From CAVVEQ01 sp963804865 (GTDB taxonomy: Bacteria; Chloroflexota; Anaerolineae; Anaerolineales; Anaerolineaceae), in the NCBI GenBank assembly GCA_963804865.1, contig CAWDSH010000001.1, forward strand, positions 1,240,001 through 1,304,000: DNA of 64,000 nt, in the 5' to 3' direction. Positions 9,303 through 18,620 of the stretch are shown here, piece after piece. The notes beneath the pieces were generated by a model, which was not told where the DNA came from, did no database searches, and was given only the letters and a program-made list of their open reading frames with translations. Position 1 is the first letter of the stretch. Each line of letters starts with the position of its first letter. The position numbers were made by a program, and so were the translations under genes.

Positions 9303-10790
9303 GTGAGTAATCTAACTTTGAGAGCCGAAAACATTACCAAAGATTACCCGGGCACCCGTGCGCTGGATGATATTTCGATCTCATTCGAAAGTGGAAAAGT
9401 CAATGCGCTCGTTGGAAAGAATGGCTCCGGAAAATCAACGTTGATAAAAATTTTCGCAGGGGCAGTCAAACCTACTTCAGGCGACATTTTCCTCGATGAG
9501 AAGAAGCTCAACTTCAATTCAACAGCCGAAGCTATTCAAAAAGGTATTGCAACAGTCTATCAGGAAATGAGTCTCGTCCCGGGTCTATCGGTGGCCGAAA
9601 ATATATTTTTAAACCGTATGCCCAAGAAATTTGGCTCGATCGATTGGGTAAAATCTTACCAGATGGCAGATGAAATTCTTAAAAAGATGAAAGTGAAGAT
9701 CGATCCCCGGGAAACGCTACACCGGTTGAGCATGTGGCAGATGCAGGTGGTTGAAATATCCAAAGCACTCAGCTGGAATCCAAAAGCGATCCTATTGGAT
9801 GAGCCAACTTCAGCTCTCGCTCAAAACGAAGTAAAAAGTCTATTCGAAGCCATCAAAGCCTTACGCGATCAAGGCGTGATCGTAATTTATATCACGCATA
9901 AACTTCAGGAACTTCCCCAGATCGCCGATACTGTTTCAGTACTCCGCGATGGCCGCTTGATGGGCACTGTGCAGATGAAGAAAACGACACATAAAAAGAT
10001 CATCGATATGATGTTCGGTGAGATCGAAATCCGCAGCCGTCCGAAGGATATCAAAGTTAAAAACGAAGTCGTGATGGAGGTAAAAGGGCTAAGCCGCGAA
10101 GGATGGTATCAGAACGTTGATTTCAAACTTAAACGCGGGGAAGTTCTGGGCATTGCCGGGATGTTGGGATCGGGGCGCACTGAACTGCTCCGCGGGATTT
10201 TCGGGGCAGACCCGGTGGATAAAGGCGAGGTCGTTATCGAAGGCAAAACGATCAAACATGCCAGCCCAATTAAAATGAAAAATTCCGGGGTCGGCTTGAC
10301 TCCTGAAAATCGCAAACTGGAAGGATTGATCCAGATCCATTCCATTATGGATAACCTGTGTTATGCAAGCATGAACCTTACTTCAAATGGTTTGATCGAA
10401 AATAGAAGCAAACGAAAATTATTCGCCAACAAACAAGTCAAAGACCTGGATATTAAGACCTCAAATATCGACGGCCTGTGCAATTCCTTATCAGGCGGCA
10501 ACCAGCAAAAGGTGGTGGTGGGGAACTGGTTGAACACCAGCCCTAAAATCATGTTATACGACGAACCCTCTCGAGGAATCGATGTCAGCGCCAAACAGCA
10601 GATCTTTGAAATCATGTGGGCACAGGCGCGCAAGGGCATCTCAACCGTCTTCGTTTCCACTGAACTGGAGGAATTGCTGGAGGTATGCCACCGAATCCTG
10701 ATCATGCGGCATGGGAAAATCGTGGATGAGGTTTATCCAGACAAGCTCAATATCAACCAATTGTACGAAATTTGCATGCAAGGAGAATAG
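9303..10790 (+). CDS. Sugar ABC transporter ATP-binding protein, RbsA/MglA type (two nucleotide-binding domains)
   Basis: Cytoplasmic ATPase of a CUT2-type sugar importer. First domain: Walker A VGKNGSGKST, degenerate signature LSMWQMQ, Walker B AILLDEPTSA. Second domain: degenerate Walker A GMLGSGRTE, good signature LSGGNQQK, Walker B MLYDEPSRGID. This asymmetry is typical of RbsA. An ATG at 9288 gives five more residues, but GGAGG at 9290-9294 sits just before GTG at 9303, so the GTG is preferred (MSNLTLRAENI, about 495 residues). It lies between the duplicated receptor and its permease. Confidence 0.93.
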   Translation: MSNLTLRAENITKDYPGTRALDDISISFESGKVNALVGKNGSGKSTLIKIFAGAVKPTSGDIFLDEKKLNFNSTAEAIQKGIATVYQEMSLVPGLSVAENIFLNRMPKKFGSIDWVKSYQMADEILKKMKVKIDPRETLHRLSMWQMQVVEISKALSWNPKAILLDEPTSALAQNEVKSLFEAIKALRDQGVIVIYITHKLQELPQIADTVSVLRDGRLMGTVQMKKTTHKKIIDMMFGEIEIRSRPKDIKVKNEVVMEVKGLSREGWYQNVDFKLKRGEVLGIAGMLGSGRTELLRGIFGADPVDKGEVVIEGKTIKHASPIKMKNSGVGLTPENRKLEGLIQIHSIMDNLCYASMNLTSNGLIENRSKRKLFANKQVKDLDIKTSNIDGLCNSLSGGNQQKVVVGNWLNTSPKIMLYDEPSRGIDVSAKQQIFEIMWAQARKGISTVFVSTELEELLEVCHRILIMRHGKIVDEVYPDKLNINQLYEICMQGE

Positions 10791-10797
10791 GGCAATC

Positions 10798-11844
10798 ATG
10801 GCACTTCAAACGTCAACCAAATCATTATTCAATCGAAAAAAAGTAGGGGTATTCCTCCTCGATCATGCCATAGAGGTGATCCTCATCGTACTCATGATTG
10901 CTCTCGCCTTGAAAGTCACTGGATTCATGACATGGGGGAACTGGATGAATATTTTCCGCGCGAACTCCCTCAAAGGTGTGATCGCTTTTGGCATGACGAT
11001 GGTGATCATTTGCGGTTTGATCGATCTTTCGATCGGATCAACTGTCGCTCTATCGGGCGTGATCGTCGCGCGCTGCTGCCGGGATCTAACCGCTGCCGGG
11101 ATGGATCTGACCCTCGCCTGCATCATCGGTATCGGCCTTTCCCTTGTGATGGCTGTTGGGGTTGGCTGGCTGCACGGCATATTCTCCCATAAGGCCGGGA
11201 TGCCACCGTTCATCGTCACCATGGTGTCATTAAATGCACTCTATGGCCTGGCCGGAATGGTCAGCGAGGGTTTCCCTATCGCCAATCAATACCCAGAATG
11301 GTTCAACGTGCTCGGCGGCGGTAGAATCCCGATCCCTGGTTGGATTCTCAACCTATTCGGCGTCGAGAAAATCATTGGAATCCCTTACCCAGCTGTTGTT
11401 TTGGTTGCATCATTCCTGATCGTTTTCTTTATCATGTCCTACACAACGATCGGCCGCGCAATTTACGCGACGGGGGGTAACCCAGAATCAGCCAGGTTGA
11501 GTGGTATCAATGTGGGCAGGACAAAAATTTTCTGCTTCATCAGCGTTCAAATCCTGGCTGTTCTCTCCGGTTTTATGACCTCGGGTCAGGTTTTGGCTGG
11601 TTCGTTCAGTTTTGGTAGAGGTTGGGAATTGGACGTCATCAGCGCGGTGATCATTGGCGGGACCGCGTTCAGCGGCGGCATTGGAAAGGTCTGGGGAACG
11701 TTTTTGGGTGTCATCTTTATGGGCGTAATTGCAAACGGGATGACCCTTTTGAATTTCGATGTTTACACCCAATTTGTAGTGCGCGGTATCATTATGTTCA
11801 TGGCAGTTCTGATCAGCTCCTACCGAGCCCGGATGAAAGCCTGA
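10798..11844 (+). CDS. Sugar ABC transporter permease, RbsC type
   Basis: Membrane component of the ribose-type importer, 348 residues with about nine hydrophobic segments. The conserved cytoplasmic loop is AIYATGGNPESARLSGINV, the usual GGN-x-EAARLSGI coupling motif of RbsC/AraH. The DLSIGS motif occurs near residue 80. The ATG at 10798, 7 bases after the ATPase stop and behind AAGGAG, is chosen over an upstream in-frame ATG inside the ATPase gene. Last gene of the operon that starts at 7101; the sugar is unknown. Confidence 0.93.
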   Translation: MALQTSTKSLFNRKKVGVFLLDHAIEVILIVLMIALALKVTGFMTWGNWMNIFRANSLKGVIAFGMTMVIICGLIDLSIGSTVALSGVIVARCCRDLTAAGMDLTLACIIGIGLSLVMAVGVGWLHGIFSHKAGMPPFIVTMVSLNALYGLAGMVSEGFPIANQYPEWFNVLGGGRIPIPGWILNLFGVEKIIGIPYPAVVLVASFLIVFFIMSYTTIGRAIYATGGNPESARLSGINVGRTKIFCFISVQILAVLSGFMTSGQVLAGSFSFGRGWELDVISAVIIGGTAFSGGIGKVWGTFLGVIFMGVIANGMTLLNFDVYTQFVVRGIIMFMAVLISSYRARMKA

Positions 11845-11894
11845 ATCGATTGACTGTGCTGGATCCAACCCGGGTCTAAATTGGATGGCAATTG

Positions 11895-12097
11895 CCCCGA
11901 GGTTTCAGAACCGAATCCTGAATCCGATACCTAGAAGCCAGTCATAAGACTGGCTTTTCTCATGACTCGAATCCCTCGCGAAGCACTCCCGAAGAATGAG
12001 GGAGCACAGGGGGAATTTGTCTCTGCCTTTCAGGGCGTCGCGATTTTTGCGCCTCCGAGCGAATTTCGCGAGAGTTGTCGCGAGCCCTACTCCTATA
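11895..12097 (+). repeat. tRNA-fMet-tail / terminator repeat, copy C
   Basis: In the 516-base gap 11845-12360. It holds a decayed tRNA tail (GGTTTCAGAACCGAATCC, then CGATACCT), a terminator AAGCCAGTC/GACTGGCTT + TTC (11934-11960) serving the upstream operon, and the module CGCGAAGCACTCCCGAAGAA through GTCGCGAGCCC, closely matching copy B. The rest of the gap is AT-rich with the next promoter. Confidence 0.75.
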
Positions 12098-12288
12098 AAA
12101 ATCAACGGAAAGGGGGTCATCATAAATTAGCACAAGTATCATCGGAGCAGATGCCAGTCACCTCCACCACCTCCCAATGACATCAGGGAATGTTTTTCCC
12201 GGCATTATTGGTATCGAACATTCTGTATTCATCCACCCGATTTTTTTCTCATCGAATCAGTCTCAAAAAAAAGTCCTTATACAAACGC

Positions 12289-12317
12289 TTGTCAGTTATC
12301 TGGTAATATTGTATAAA
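12289..12317 (+). promoter_or_regulatory. Promoter of the nucleoside-transport/dehydrogenase operon
   Basis: TTGTCA (12289-12294), 17 bases, TATAAA (12312-12317), about 44 bases before the first gene at 12361. Confidence 0.55.
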
Positions 12318-12360
12318 TGTAATTCAATCCCAGAAATACCCGCGAACAGGATATTACTGA

Positions 12361-13485
12361 ATGCCGCCTGAGAAAAACCAGAAAGCCGTTCATAACCACC
12401 GACTTCCTTGGACGGGTTCGTTTTTTAAGGCACTAATGCCATTGGCAGGAATGCTGCTTGCCCTCCTGGTAGGTGCGGTAATGTTGCTGATCCTTAAAGT
12501 TAATCCGCTAACCGCTTACCGGGAAATGATCGGAGGGGCGGTGGGCAGCGTTTCGGGGATAACGCAGACACTTGTAAAAGCCACACCGTTACTGCTTGTT
12601 GGATTAGGTATTTGCATCGCCTTCCGCGCGAGTGTGATCAACATCGGCGGCGAGGGTCAGATCATTATCGGTGCACTGGCAGCAACCTGGTTTCCGCTCA
12701 CTTTCCGAACCTGGCCTGGATTTTTCCTCATCCCAGTCACATTGTTGGTGGGTTTTAGTGCCGGAGCTGTTTGGGGCTTCATCCCTGGTATTCTCAAGGC
12801 ACGCTTAAGAGTTAATGAAATCCTAACCACGGTAATGATGAATGCCATTGCTCTGCAATTGATGAACCTTTTAATACGCTCCGTGTTGATGGATCCGGCT
12901 GGTATCACCGCTGGTACGTATTTAGCGCAATCCGAGCGCCTGCCGGAGCAATCCTGGCTCACCCGGTTGATTCCGCAAACATTATTGCATACTGGCGCTT
13001 TAATCGCAGTAGCACTCGCCATCATCGTATACATCTTTCTCTGGCGAACTACCATTGGATACCGAATCAGGGCTGTTGGGCTTAACATGGATGCTGCCCG
13101 CTTTGCGGGTATTAATGTACCCTTCTACCAAGCTCTCTCGCTCACTTTAGCGGGTGGTTTTGCCGGTATAGCCGGAGCGATTGAAGTGATGGGGGTGCAG
13201 CACCGCCTTTTAGAGGGCATTACCAGCGGTTACGGTTTTTCGGGAATTGTTGCGGCACTATTTGGAGGGCTTCATCCACTCGGAACCATTCCTGCTGCAA
13301 TATTATTTGGTGGTTTACTGGTCGGCGGCGATAAAATGCAGCGGGCGGTCCAAGTGCCCAACTCGCTCATCGATGCCATATTAGGTTTAGTGGTGCTTTT
13401 CGTTGTTGGTTCGGCGTTGTGGTCCCTCCGATTGGCTGCACGGCGCAAGATAGCTTTGGCAAAAAGTCAGGAGGGGAAGGCATGA
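12361..13485 (+). CDS. Nucleoside-type ABC transporter permease 1 (YufP/NupP-like)
   Basis: Membrane subunit of a BMP-dependent importer, the family that takes up nucleosides or related compounds. 374 residues, eight to ten hydrophobic segments; conserved stretches are INIGGEGQIIIGA near the N-terminus and GLNMDAARFAGINV, which is the EAA-like coupling loop. First gene of the operon; the next permease overlaps it by four bases (ATGA), indicating translational coupling. Start ATG at 12361 fits family length. Confidence 0.9.
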   Translation: MPPEKNQKAVHNHRLPWTGSFFKALMPLAGMLLALLVGAVMLLILKVNPLTAYREMIGGAVGSVSGITQTLVKATPLLLVGLGICIAFRASVINIGGEGQIIIGALAATWFPLTFRTWPGFFLIPVTLLVGFSAGAVWGFIPGILKARLRVNEILTTVMMNAIALQLMNLLIRSVLMDPAGITAGTYLAQSERLPEQSWLTRLIPQTLLHTGALIAVALAIIVYIFLWRTTIGYRIRAVGLNMDAARFAGINVPFYQALSLTLAGGFAGIAGAIEVMGVQHRLLEGITSGYGFSGIVAALFGGLHPLGTIPAAILFGGLLVGGDKMQRAVQVPNSLIDAILGLVVLFVVGSALWSLRLAARRKIALAKSQEGKA

Positions 13486-14414
13486 ACGACGTTTTCCAAC
13501 TTAGCGTCGTAGCAGGCATCCTCACTTCTGCCATTCGCCTTGCCACCCCTTACCTGTACGCTGCCATCGGCGAGGTTTTCTCACAAAGATCTGGAGTAGT
13601 CAACCTGGGAGTAGATGGTGTCATGCTCATCGGTGCCTTCGCATCGTTCTTTATAGTGCTCAATACCGGCAATATCTGGCTGGGGTTATTGGCTGCCATC
13701 GTGGTAGGACTACTGATGGGTTTGCTTATGTCCTTTATCAGCGTCACACTGAAAGCTGAACAGGGCATCAGTGGGATCGGGTTGTATATGTTTGGGCTGG
13801 GTCTTTCAAGCTTGTTATTCAAAACCACTATCGGCACAGTTAAAACTGTCACCGGTTTCCAACCTGTCAAAATCCCGCTTCTGGGTGATATCCCGGTGAT
13901 TGGCGAAATCTTCTTCCATCACAGTCTGCTCGTCTATGGCGCATTCCTTCTCGTACCGTTGGCCTGGTGGGTGCTCGAAAAAACCACCTGGGGCTTACGG
14001 ATCAAATCCGTCGGGCAAAATCCTGCAGCGGCTGATTCATTGGGGGTCAACGTGGACCGGGTTCGTTACATGAGCGTGTGTACCGGCTCGATCCTGGCCG
14101 GTGTTGCAGGCGCATCGCTTTCCATCTCGTTACTGAATCTATTTCAGGATAACCTCACTGCCGGGCAGGGTTTTATCGCCGTGGCACTCGTTTATTTTGG
14201 AGGTTGGAAACCACAGGGCATTTTATTAGGTGCACTGCTGTTCAGTACAGTCAATGCTTTTCAACTTTGGATGCAGGTGTTGGGTGTAAAAATCCCATCA
14301 GACATTGCCATCATGCTCCCATATTTGTTGACAATTGTGGCTCTGGCTTTCACCATCAACAGGGTGCGCCAGCCAGCTGCATTGAACAAGCCTTTTGAAA
14401 GAGGCGAAAGTTAG
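13482..14414 (+). CDS. Nucleoside-type ABC transporter permease 2 (YufQ/NupQ-like)
   Basis: Second membrane subunit of the same importer, 310 residues. Shows GVVNLGVDGVMLIGAF and the coupling loop GQNPAAADSLGVNV. The ATG at 13482 overlaps the TGA of permease 1 (ATGA) and has GGAGGGG just upstream, so it is preferred over an in-frame start inside the preceding gene. Confidence 0.9.
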   Translation: MNDVFQLSVVAGILTSAIRLATPYLYAAIGEVFSQRSGVVNLGVDGVMLIGAFASFFIVLNTGNIWLGLLAAIVVGLLMGLLMSFISVTLKAEQGISGIGLYMFGLGLSSLLFKTTIGTVKTVTGFQPVKIPLLGDIPVIGEIFFHHSLLVYGAFLLVPLAWWVLEKTTWGLRIKSVGQNPAAADSLGVNVDRVRYMSVCTGSILAGVAGASLSISLLNLFQDNLTAGQGFIAVALVYFGGWKPQGILLGALLFSTVNAFQLWMQVLGVKIPSDIAIMLPYLLTIVALAFTINRVRQPAALNKPFERGES

Positions 14415-14446
14415 TGAATCCCAATTTACCCCCAAGGAGGAACCAA

Positions 14447-15493
14447 ATGTTTAAACGTATGATCGTAGTCCTGATTTTTGTGGCCGTGCTAATGACGGCA
14501 TGTGCCACACCAACAGCTGCTCCGGCTCCAGTTGAAGTCCCTGCAACAGATGTTCCGGCTGTCGAAGAACCAACCGCTGCGCCAGTCGAACCATTCCGGA
14601 TCGCAGTCATCATGCCGAGCGCCATTACCGATGTGGCTTTCAGCCAGTCCATGTGGAATGCATTGGTAGCGGTTCAAACGGAGATGGGCGGAGAATCAGC
14701 CCTCGAAATTATGTACTCCGAGAATATGTTCAAAGTGCCGGATGCCGCGGCTGCAATCCGTGACTATGCCAGCCAGGGTTTTGATATTGTTATCGCCCAT
14801 GGCTCGCAATACGGCTCTTCCGTACAGGAAATCGCCGTAGACTTCCCCGAAGTGACATTCGCCTGGGGAACAGACGTCAACACCTTTGGCATGCCGAACG
14901 TGTATGCCTACACCGCTGCAGCTGAAGAAGGCGGTTACATCAACGGTGTACTGGCGGCGATGCTCACAACGAGCAAAACCATCGGCGTTACCGGTCCTGT
15001 CGAAGTTGGCGATGCCAAGACTTATATTGATGGTTTCGTTCAGGGTGTAGCTTCGGTTGACCCGACGATCAATGTCTCCAAAACCTGGACGGGTTCGTTC
15101 TCTGATGTTGCATTGATGACCGAAGCGGCCAAAACTCACATCGCCGCAGGTGCAGATATCCTGACCGGTTCTTCACAATCCGTGGTAGGCTCCATTGGGG
15201 CTGCCAAGGAAAGTGGAGGCGTCCTTTGGTTTGGTACTCAACAAGACCAGGCTTCACTGGCTCCTGAGCTGGTTGTTGCCAGCCAGGTGTACGACTGGAG
15301 TGGGATGATCAAGGAGATCATCGCCGCAAATAAAGCCGGTACGCTGGGTGGTCTAACCTATATTCTGAAGCTCGAGAATGACGGATTGAAAATTTCCTTC
15401 AATCCGGCCTATGCCCTCCCTGCAGAAGTAAAAGCCGCTGGTGAAAAAGCCATTGCCGATATCATCGCGGGTACCGTCGTAGTAAATCCGTAA
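14447..15493 (+). CDS. BMP-family ABC transporter substrate-binding lipoprotein
   Basis: Receptor for the nucleoside-type importer; lipoprotein signal with MTAC lipobox, then a Pro/Ala/Val-rich linker and the BMP (PnrA/TmpC-like) fold, with RIAVIMPSAITDVAFSQSMW at its start, YASQGFDIVIAHGSQY and FAWGTDVNTFGMPNVYAY. 348 residues. Start ATG at 14447 follows an ideal AAGGAGG at 14434-14440; the in-frame GTG upstream lacks one. Followed by a strong hairpin. BMP proteins typically bind nucleosides; that the operon continues with a molybdenum hydroxylase favours a purine ligand. Confidence 0.9.
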   Translation: MFKRMIVVLIFVAVLMTACATPTAAPAPVEVPATDVPAVEEPTAAPVEPFRIAVIMPSAITDVAFSQSMWNALVAVQTEMGGESALEIMYSENMFKVPDAAAAIRDYASQGFDIVIAHGSQYGSSVQEIAVDFPEVTFAWGTDVNTFGMPNVYAYTAAAEEGGYINGVLAAMLTTSKTIGVTGPVEVGDAKTYIDGFVQGVASVDPTINVSKTWTGSFSDVALMTEAAKTHIAAGADILTGSSQSVVGSIGAAKESGGVLWFGTQQDQASLAPELVVASQVYDWSGMIKEIIAANKAGTLGGLTYILKLENDGLKISFNPAYALPAEVKAAGEKAIADIIAGTVVVNP

Positions 15494-15505
15494 TCTGTTT
15501 ATCCA

Positions 15506-15543
15506 AAGGCCCTCTCCTTTTCTCGTTACCAGGAGAGGGCCTT
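15506..15543 (+). terminator. Intercistronic hairpin after BMP gene
   Basis: Perfect 12-bp stem AAGGCCCTCTCC (15506-15517) / GGAGAGGGCCTT (15532-15543), without a real T-run after it. Placed between receptor and ATPase genes as in the other ABC operons here. Confidence 0.7.
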
Positions 15544-15654
15544 CCATCATCATTGCGTTAACCGAGGTTAGAAAATGGTTTCCACACCCCCGTGCGCCCG
15601 AAGGGGAAAGGAAATAATAGTTGCGCCCGATAGTACAACACTTGAGGTTGGTTT

Positions 15655-17217
15655 ATGGCACCTAGCGCACCCACAATAGAACAACGGCAAATCCAGCGCG
15701 TTGAGATGTGCAATATCATCAAGTACTTTCCGGGAGTACTGGCGAATGACCGGGTCTGCTTTGATATCAACCAGGGCGAGGTGCACGCTCTGCTTGGTGA
15801 AAATGGTGCTGGTAAAAGCACGCTGATGCGCCAGCTTTTTGGTCTGTATCACCCCGATGCGGGCGAAATCCTGATCAATGGTAAGCCGCAAACCTTCAAC
15901 TCGCCTGCTGATGCGATTGAGGCTGGAATTGGCATGATCCATCAGCATTTCATGCTCGTCCCCACACTGACTGTCGCTGAAAATGTGGCTCTTGGATTAA
16001 AATCCAGCCGCGAACCTCTATTAGACTTGGAAAAGGTCTCCGAGCGGATTCGAGAACTCTCACAGTTGTATGGATTAAAAGTCGATCCTACGGCGTACCT
16101 CTGGCAGCTTTCAGTGGGAGAGCAGCAGCGGGTTGAGATCATTAAGGCACTCTATCGAGGAGCAAGCCTGATCATTCTGGATGAACCAACCGCAGTACTG
16201 ACCCCGCAGGAAGTGAACGACTTATTTGTCACGCTTAAGCGCATGGTAAGTGATGGGCATTCGCTGATCTTCATTACACACAAGCTGCACGAAGTGATGG
16301 CGATCAGCAGCCGCGTTACTGTATTACGCGACGGAAAAATCATAGGCACCCGTCCCACTTCCAAAGTAACCCATAATGAACTGGTCAAAATGATGGTAGG
16401 ACGCGAGATTCGGCACTTCGCTCCGCAGCCGCTTAAAAGTGGTCCAGTCCGTCTGGAGATCCAGGATCTCCGAGTGATGGGTGACCGCGGTACGGAAGCT
16501 TTACGAGGGGTTGATCTTCAAATCCATGGCGGTGAAATCCTTGGATTGGCAGGGGTTTCTGGCAATGGGCAACGCGAACTGGCAGAAAGTCTGGCTGGGG
16601 TTCGCAAATCCATCCATGGTACTGTTCTTTTGGATGGCATCGATCTTTCCAACGTGCCGCTTAAGGATCGCGTCGAATCCGGCCTGGCTTACATCCCTGA
16701 AGAGCGAATGAGGGATGGTGCCATCCGCGATTTTTCAGTGCAGGAAAATGTTTTTTTGCACGATCATGCCTCGCCCAAATACACTCACGGTATTTTTCTT
16801 GATTTTGTCCGTATGCGGTTATTTGCCAATGAATTGGTAAATAAATTTAGCGTGAAAACTCCCAGCCTGGACACACCGATTAAAAACCTGTCCGGCGGTA
16901 ATATCCAGAAACTGATCCTGGCACGCGAACTATCGCGTAAACCCAAGGTGCTGATTGCCGCACAACCCACCCGAGGGGTAGATATCGGAGCCACTGAATA
17001 CATCCACCAGCGGTTGTTACAGCAACGCGAAGAAGGCACTGCAATTTTATTGATCTCTGAAGACCTGGATGAAATTCGTTTGCTCTCGGATCGTATTGCA
17101 GTTCTATATGAGGGGAAGATCATGGGAATCGTTGAGAGAGATCAAGCCACCGTGGAGCAAATTGGATTGATGATGGCGGGTATTTCTGCCATAGAAGCAT
17201 TACAACGTAATTCATAA
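15655..17217 (+). CDS. Nucleoside-type ABC transporter ATP-binding protein (two NBDs)
   Basis: 520-residue double ATPase of the YufO/NupO type. First domain: Walker A LGENGAGKST, signature LSVGEQQR, Walker B LIILDEPTAVL. Second domain: GVSGNGQRE in place of Walker A, signature LSGGNIQK, and Walker B reading LIAAQPTRG, where Gln replaces the Asp/Glu pair; this matches the usually inactive second site of this family. GAGG lies 8 bases before ATG 15655. Fourth gene of the importer. Confidence 0.92.
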   Translation: MAPSAPTIEQRQIQRVEMCNIIKYFPGVLANDRVCFDINQGEVHALLGENGAGKSTLMRQLFGLYHPDAGEILINGKPQTFNSPADAIEAGIGMIHQHFMLVPTLTVAENVALGLKSSREPLLDLEKVSERIRELSQLYGLKVDPTAYLWQLSVGEQQRVEIIKALYRGASLIILDEPTAVLTPQEVNDLFVTLKRMVSDGHSLIFITHKLHEVMAISSRVTVLRDGKIIGTRPTSKVTHNELVKMMVGREIRHFAPQPLKSGPVRLEIQDLRVMGDRGTEALRGVDLQIHGGEILGLAGVSGNGQRELAESLAGVRKSIHGTVLLDGIDLSNVPLKDRVESGLAYIPEERMRDGAIRDFSVQENVFLHDHASPKYTHGIFLDFVRMRLFANELVNKFSVKTPSLDTPIKNLSGGNIQKLILARELSRKPKVLIAAQPTRGVDIGATEYIHQRLLQQREEGTAILLISEDLDEIRLLSDRIAVLYEGKIMGIVERDQATVEQIGLMMAGISAIEALQRNS

Positions 17218-17271
17218 TCATGCCGTCATATTATTACTGGTAATTTTGGAGAGTAGATAGCGAGTGTATTT

Positions 17272-18141
17272 ATGGAGCGATTTGGATACATCCGGGCGAC
17301 AACGATCAGCGAAGCGATCACATTTCTAAATGAAACTGGACAAAAAAGCCGCCCTTTAGCAGGTGGAACGGACATTCTCTTACAACTTCGTGCTGATCCA
17401 CATTACTGTGACCGCTTGGTGGATATCTCATTCATTCCTGAGCTGCACAAGATCGAAATGCGCGACGGTTGGGTGCATATTGGTGCAATGGCTTCTTTCG
17501 CTGATGTACTCCGCAACTCCATTGTCCACGAGACCGCTGTGTTATTGGAACAAGCATGCCGATCAGTTGGCGCAGTACAAATTCGCAACATGGGAACGCT
17601 GGGCGGTAATGTAGTCAACGCTGCTGCCTGCGCCGATTCGCTACCTGCATTGATCTGCCTGAACGCCGTGGCTCACATTATCACCTCCAACGGTGAACAA
17701 ACAATTCCAATCAGCCAATTGGTGACCAGTCCAAACCATACCCTGCTCCCCCCGGGTGGATTATTGGTCTCATGCAGCTATCCGATCCCCACCCCTGGCA
17801 GTAAAAGTGCATTCTCAAAACTGGGACGCCGTAACGCGATGGCGATTTCGCGCCTGACCGTGGCTGCGCTTGGCAGACTCGACACGCATGGACTGATAGC
17901 CGAAAGCCGGTTAGTGACCGGTTCCGCCACACCGCGAATTGAGCGGCTGACCAAGGTGGAAGAGGCTTTGATCGGACAACAGCCCTCGGTTGAGCTTTTT
18001 CAACGCGCCGCAAAGCTTACCACCGATGAGATGATACGCCTTTCCGGTTACCGCTGGTCTTCGGAATTCAAAATTCCTGCACTGACCGCCATGACAACCC
18101 GAGTACTTGAACAAGTATTCACAGTGAGTGAAGCAAGATGA
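17272..18141 (+). CDS. Xanthine dehydrogenase-type FAD-binding subunit
   Basis: Medium subunit of a molybdenum hydroxylase, carrying FAD for electron transfer to NAD or another acceptor. 289 residues with the FAD motifs RPLAGGTDIL (near residue 31) and RNMGTLGGNVVNA (about 105), and the C-terminal CO-dehydrogenase flavoprotein domain. Begins 54 bases after the nucleoside ATPase gene on the same strand and overlaps the next gene by four bases (ATGA). The triad order FAD, FeS, Mo is typical. Confidence 0.92.
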   Translation: MERFGYIRATTISEAITFLNETGQKSRPLAGGTDILLQLRADPHYCDRLVDISFIPELHKIEMRDGWVHIGAMASFADVLRNSIVHETAVLLEQACRSVGAVQIRNMGTLGGNVVNAAACADSLPALICLNAVAHIITSNGEQTIPISQLVTSPNHTLLPPGGLLVSCSYPIPTPGSKSAFSKLGRRNAMAISRLTVAALGRLDTHGLIAESRLVTGSATPRIERLTKVEEALIGQQPSVELFQRAAKLTTDEMIRLSGYRWSSEFKIPALTAMTTRVLEQVFTVSEAR

Positions 18142-18620
18142 AGATCCAATTTACACTGAACAGCCGTCCGGTTGAGATTGAAGCTCCAGCTGATATCTCA
18201 TTACTAAAATTGCTGCGCGATTACCTGGGACTGACTGGTACCAAGGAAGGCTGCGGTGTGGGAGAGTGCGGCGCTTGTTCGGTTCTATTGGATGGCCGCC
18301 TGGTAAACTCATGTCTTACATTGGCTGCACAGGCAAGCGAACGCCAGATTGTGACCATTGAGGGCGTGTGCCTCCCGGATGGCAGCCCGAATGATTTGCA
18401 ACAAGCTTTTATTCAATGCGGGGCAGTCCAATGCGGTTTTTGCACACCCGGGATGGTACTGGCAGGTGAAGCGCTATTGGCTGCCAACCCGCAGCCCACC
18501 AGGTTTGAAATCCGCGAGGCCATCGCCGGAAATCTTTGCCGCTGTACTGGCTACCAACAGATCGTTGATGCCATCCAGACTACCTCGCGGGGCCGGCAGG
18601 AGAAAAAACCTCATGCCTGA
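18138..18620 (+). CDS. Xanthine dehydrogenase-type [2Fe-2S] subunit
   Basis: Small iron-sulfur subunit, 160 residues. The plant-ferredoxin-like cluster is seen as GCGVGECGACSVLLDG with the fourth Cys in LVNSCL, and the second helical cluster as QCGFCTPGM and LCRCTGYQ. All eight cluster cysteines are present. Overlaps both neighbours, so the three subunits are translationally coupled. Confidence 0.95.
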   Translation: MKIQFTLNSRPVEIEAPADISLLKLLRDYLGLTGTKEGCGVGECGACSVLLDGRLVNSCLTLAAQASERQIVTIEGVCLPDGSPNDLQQAFIQCGAVQCGFCTPGMVLAGEALLAANPQPTRFEIREAIAGNLCRCTGYQQIVDAIQTTSRGRQEKKPHA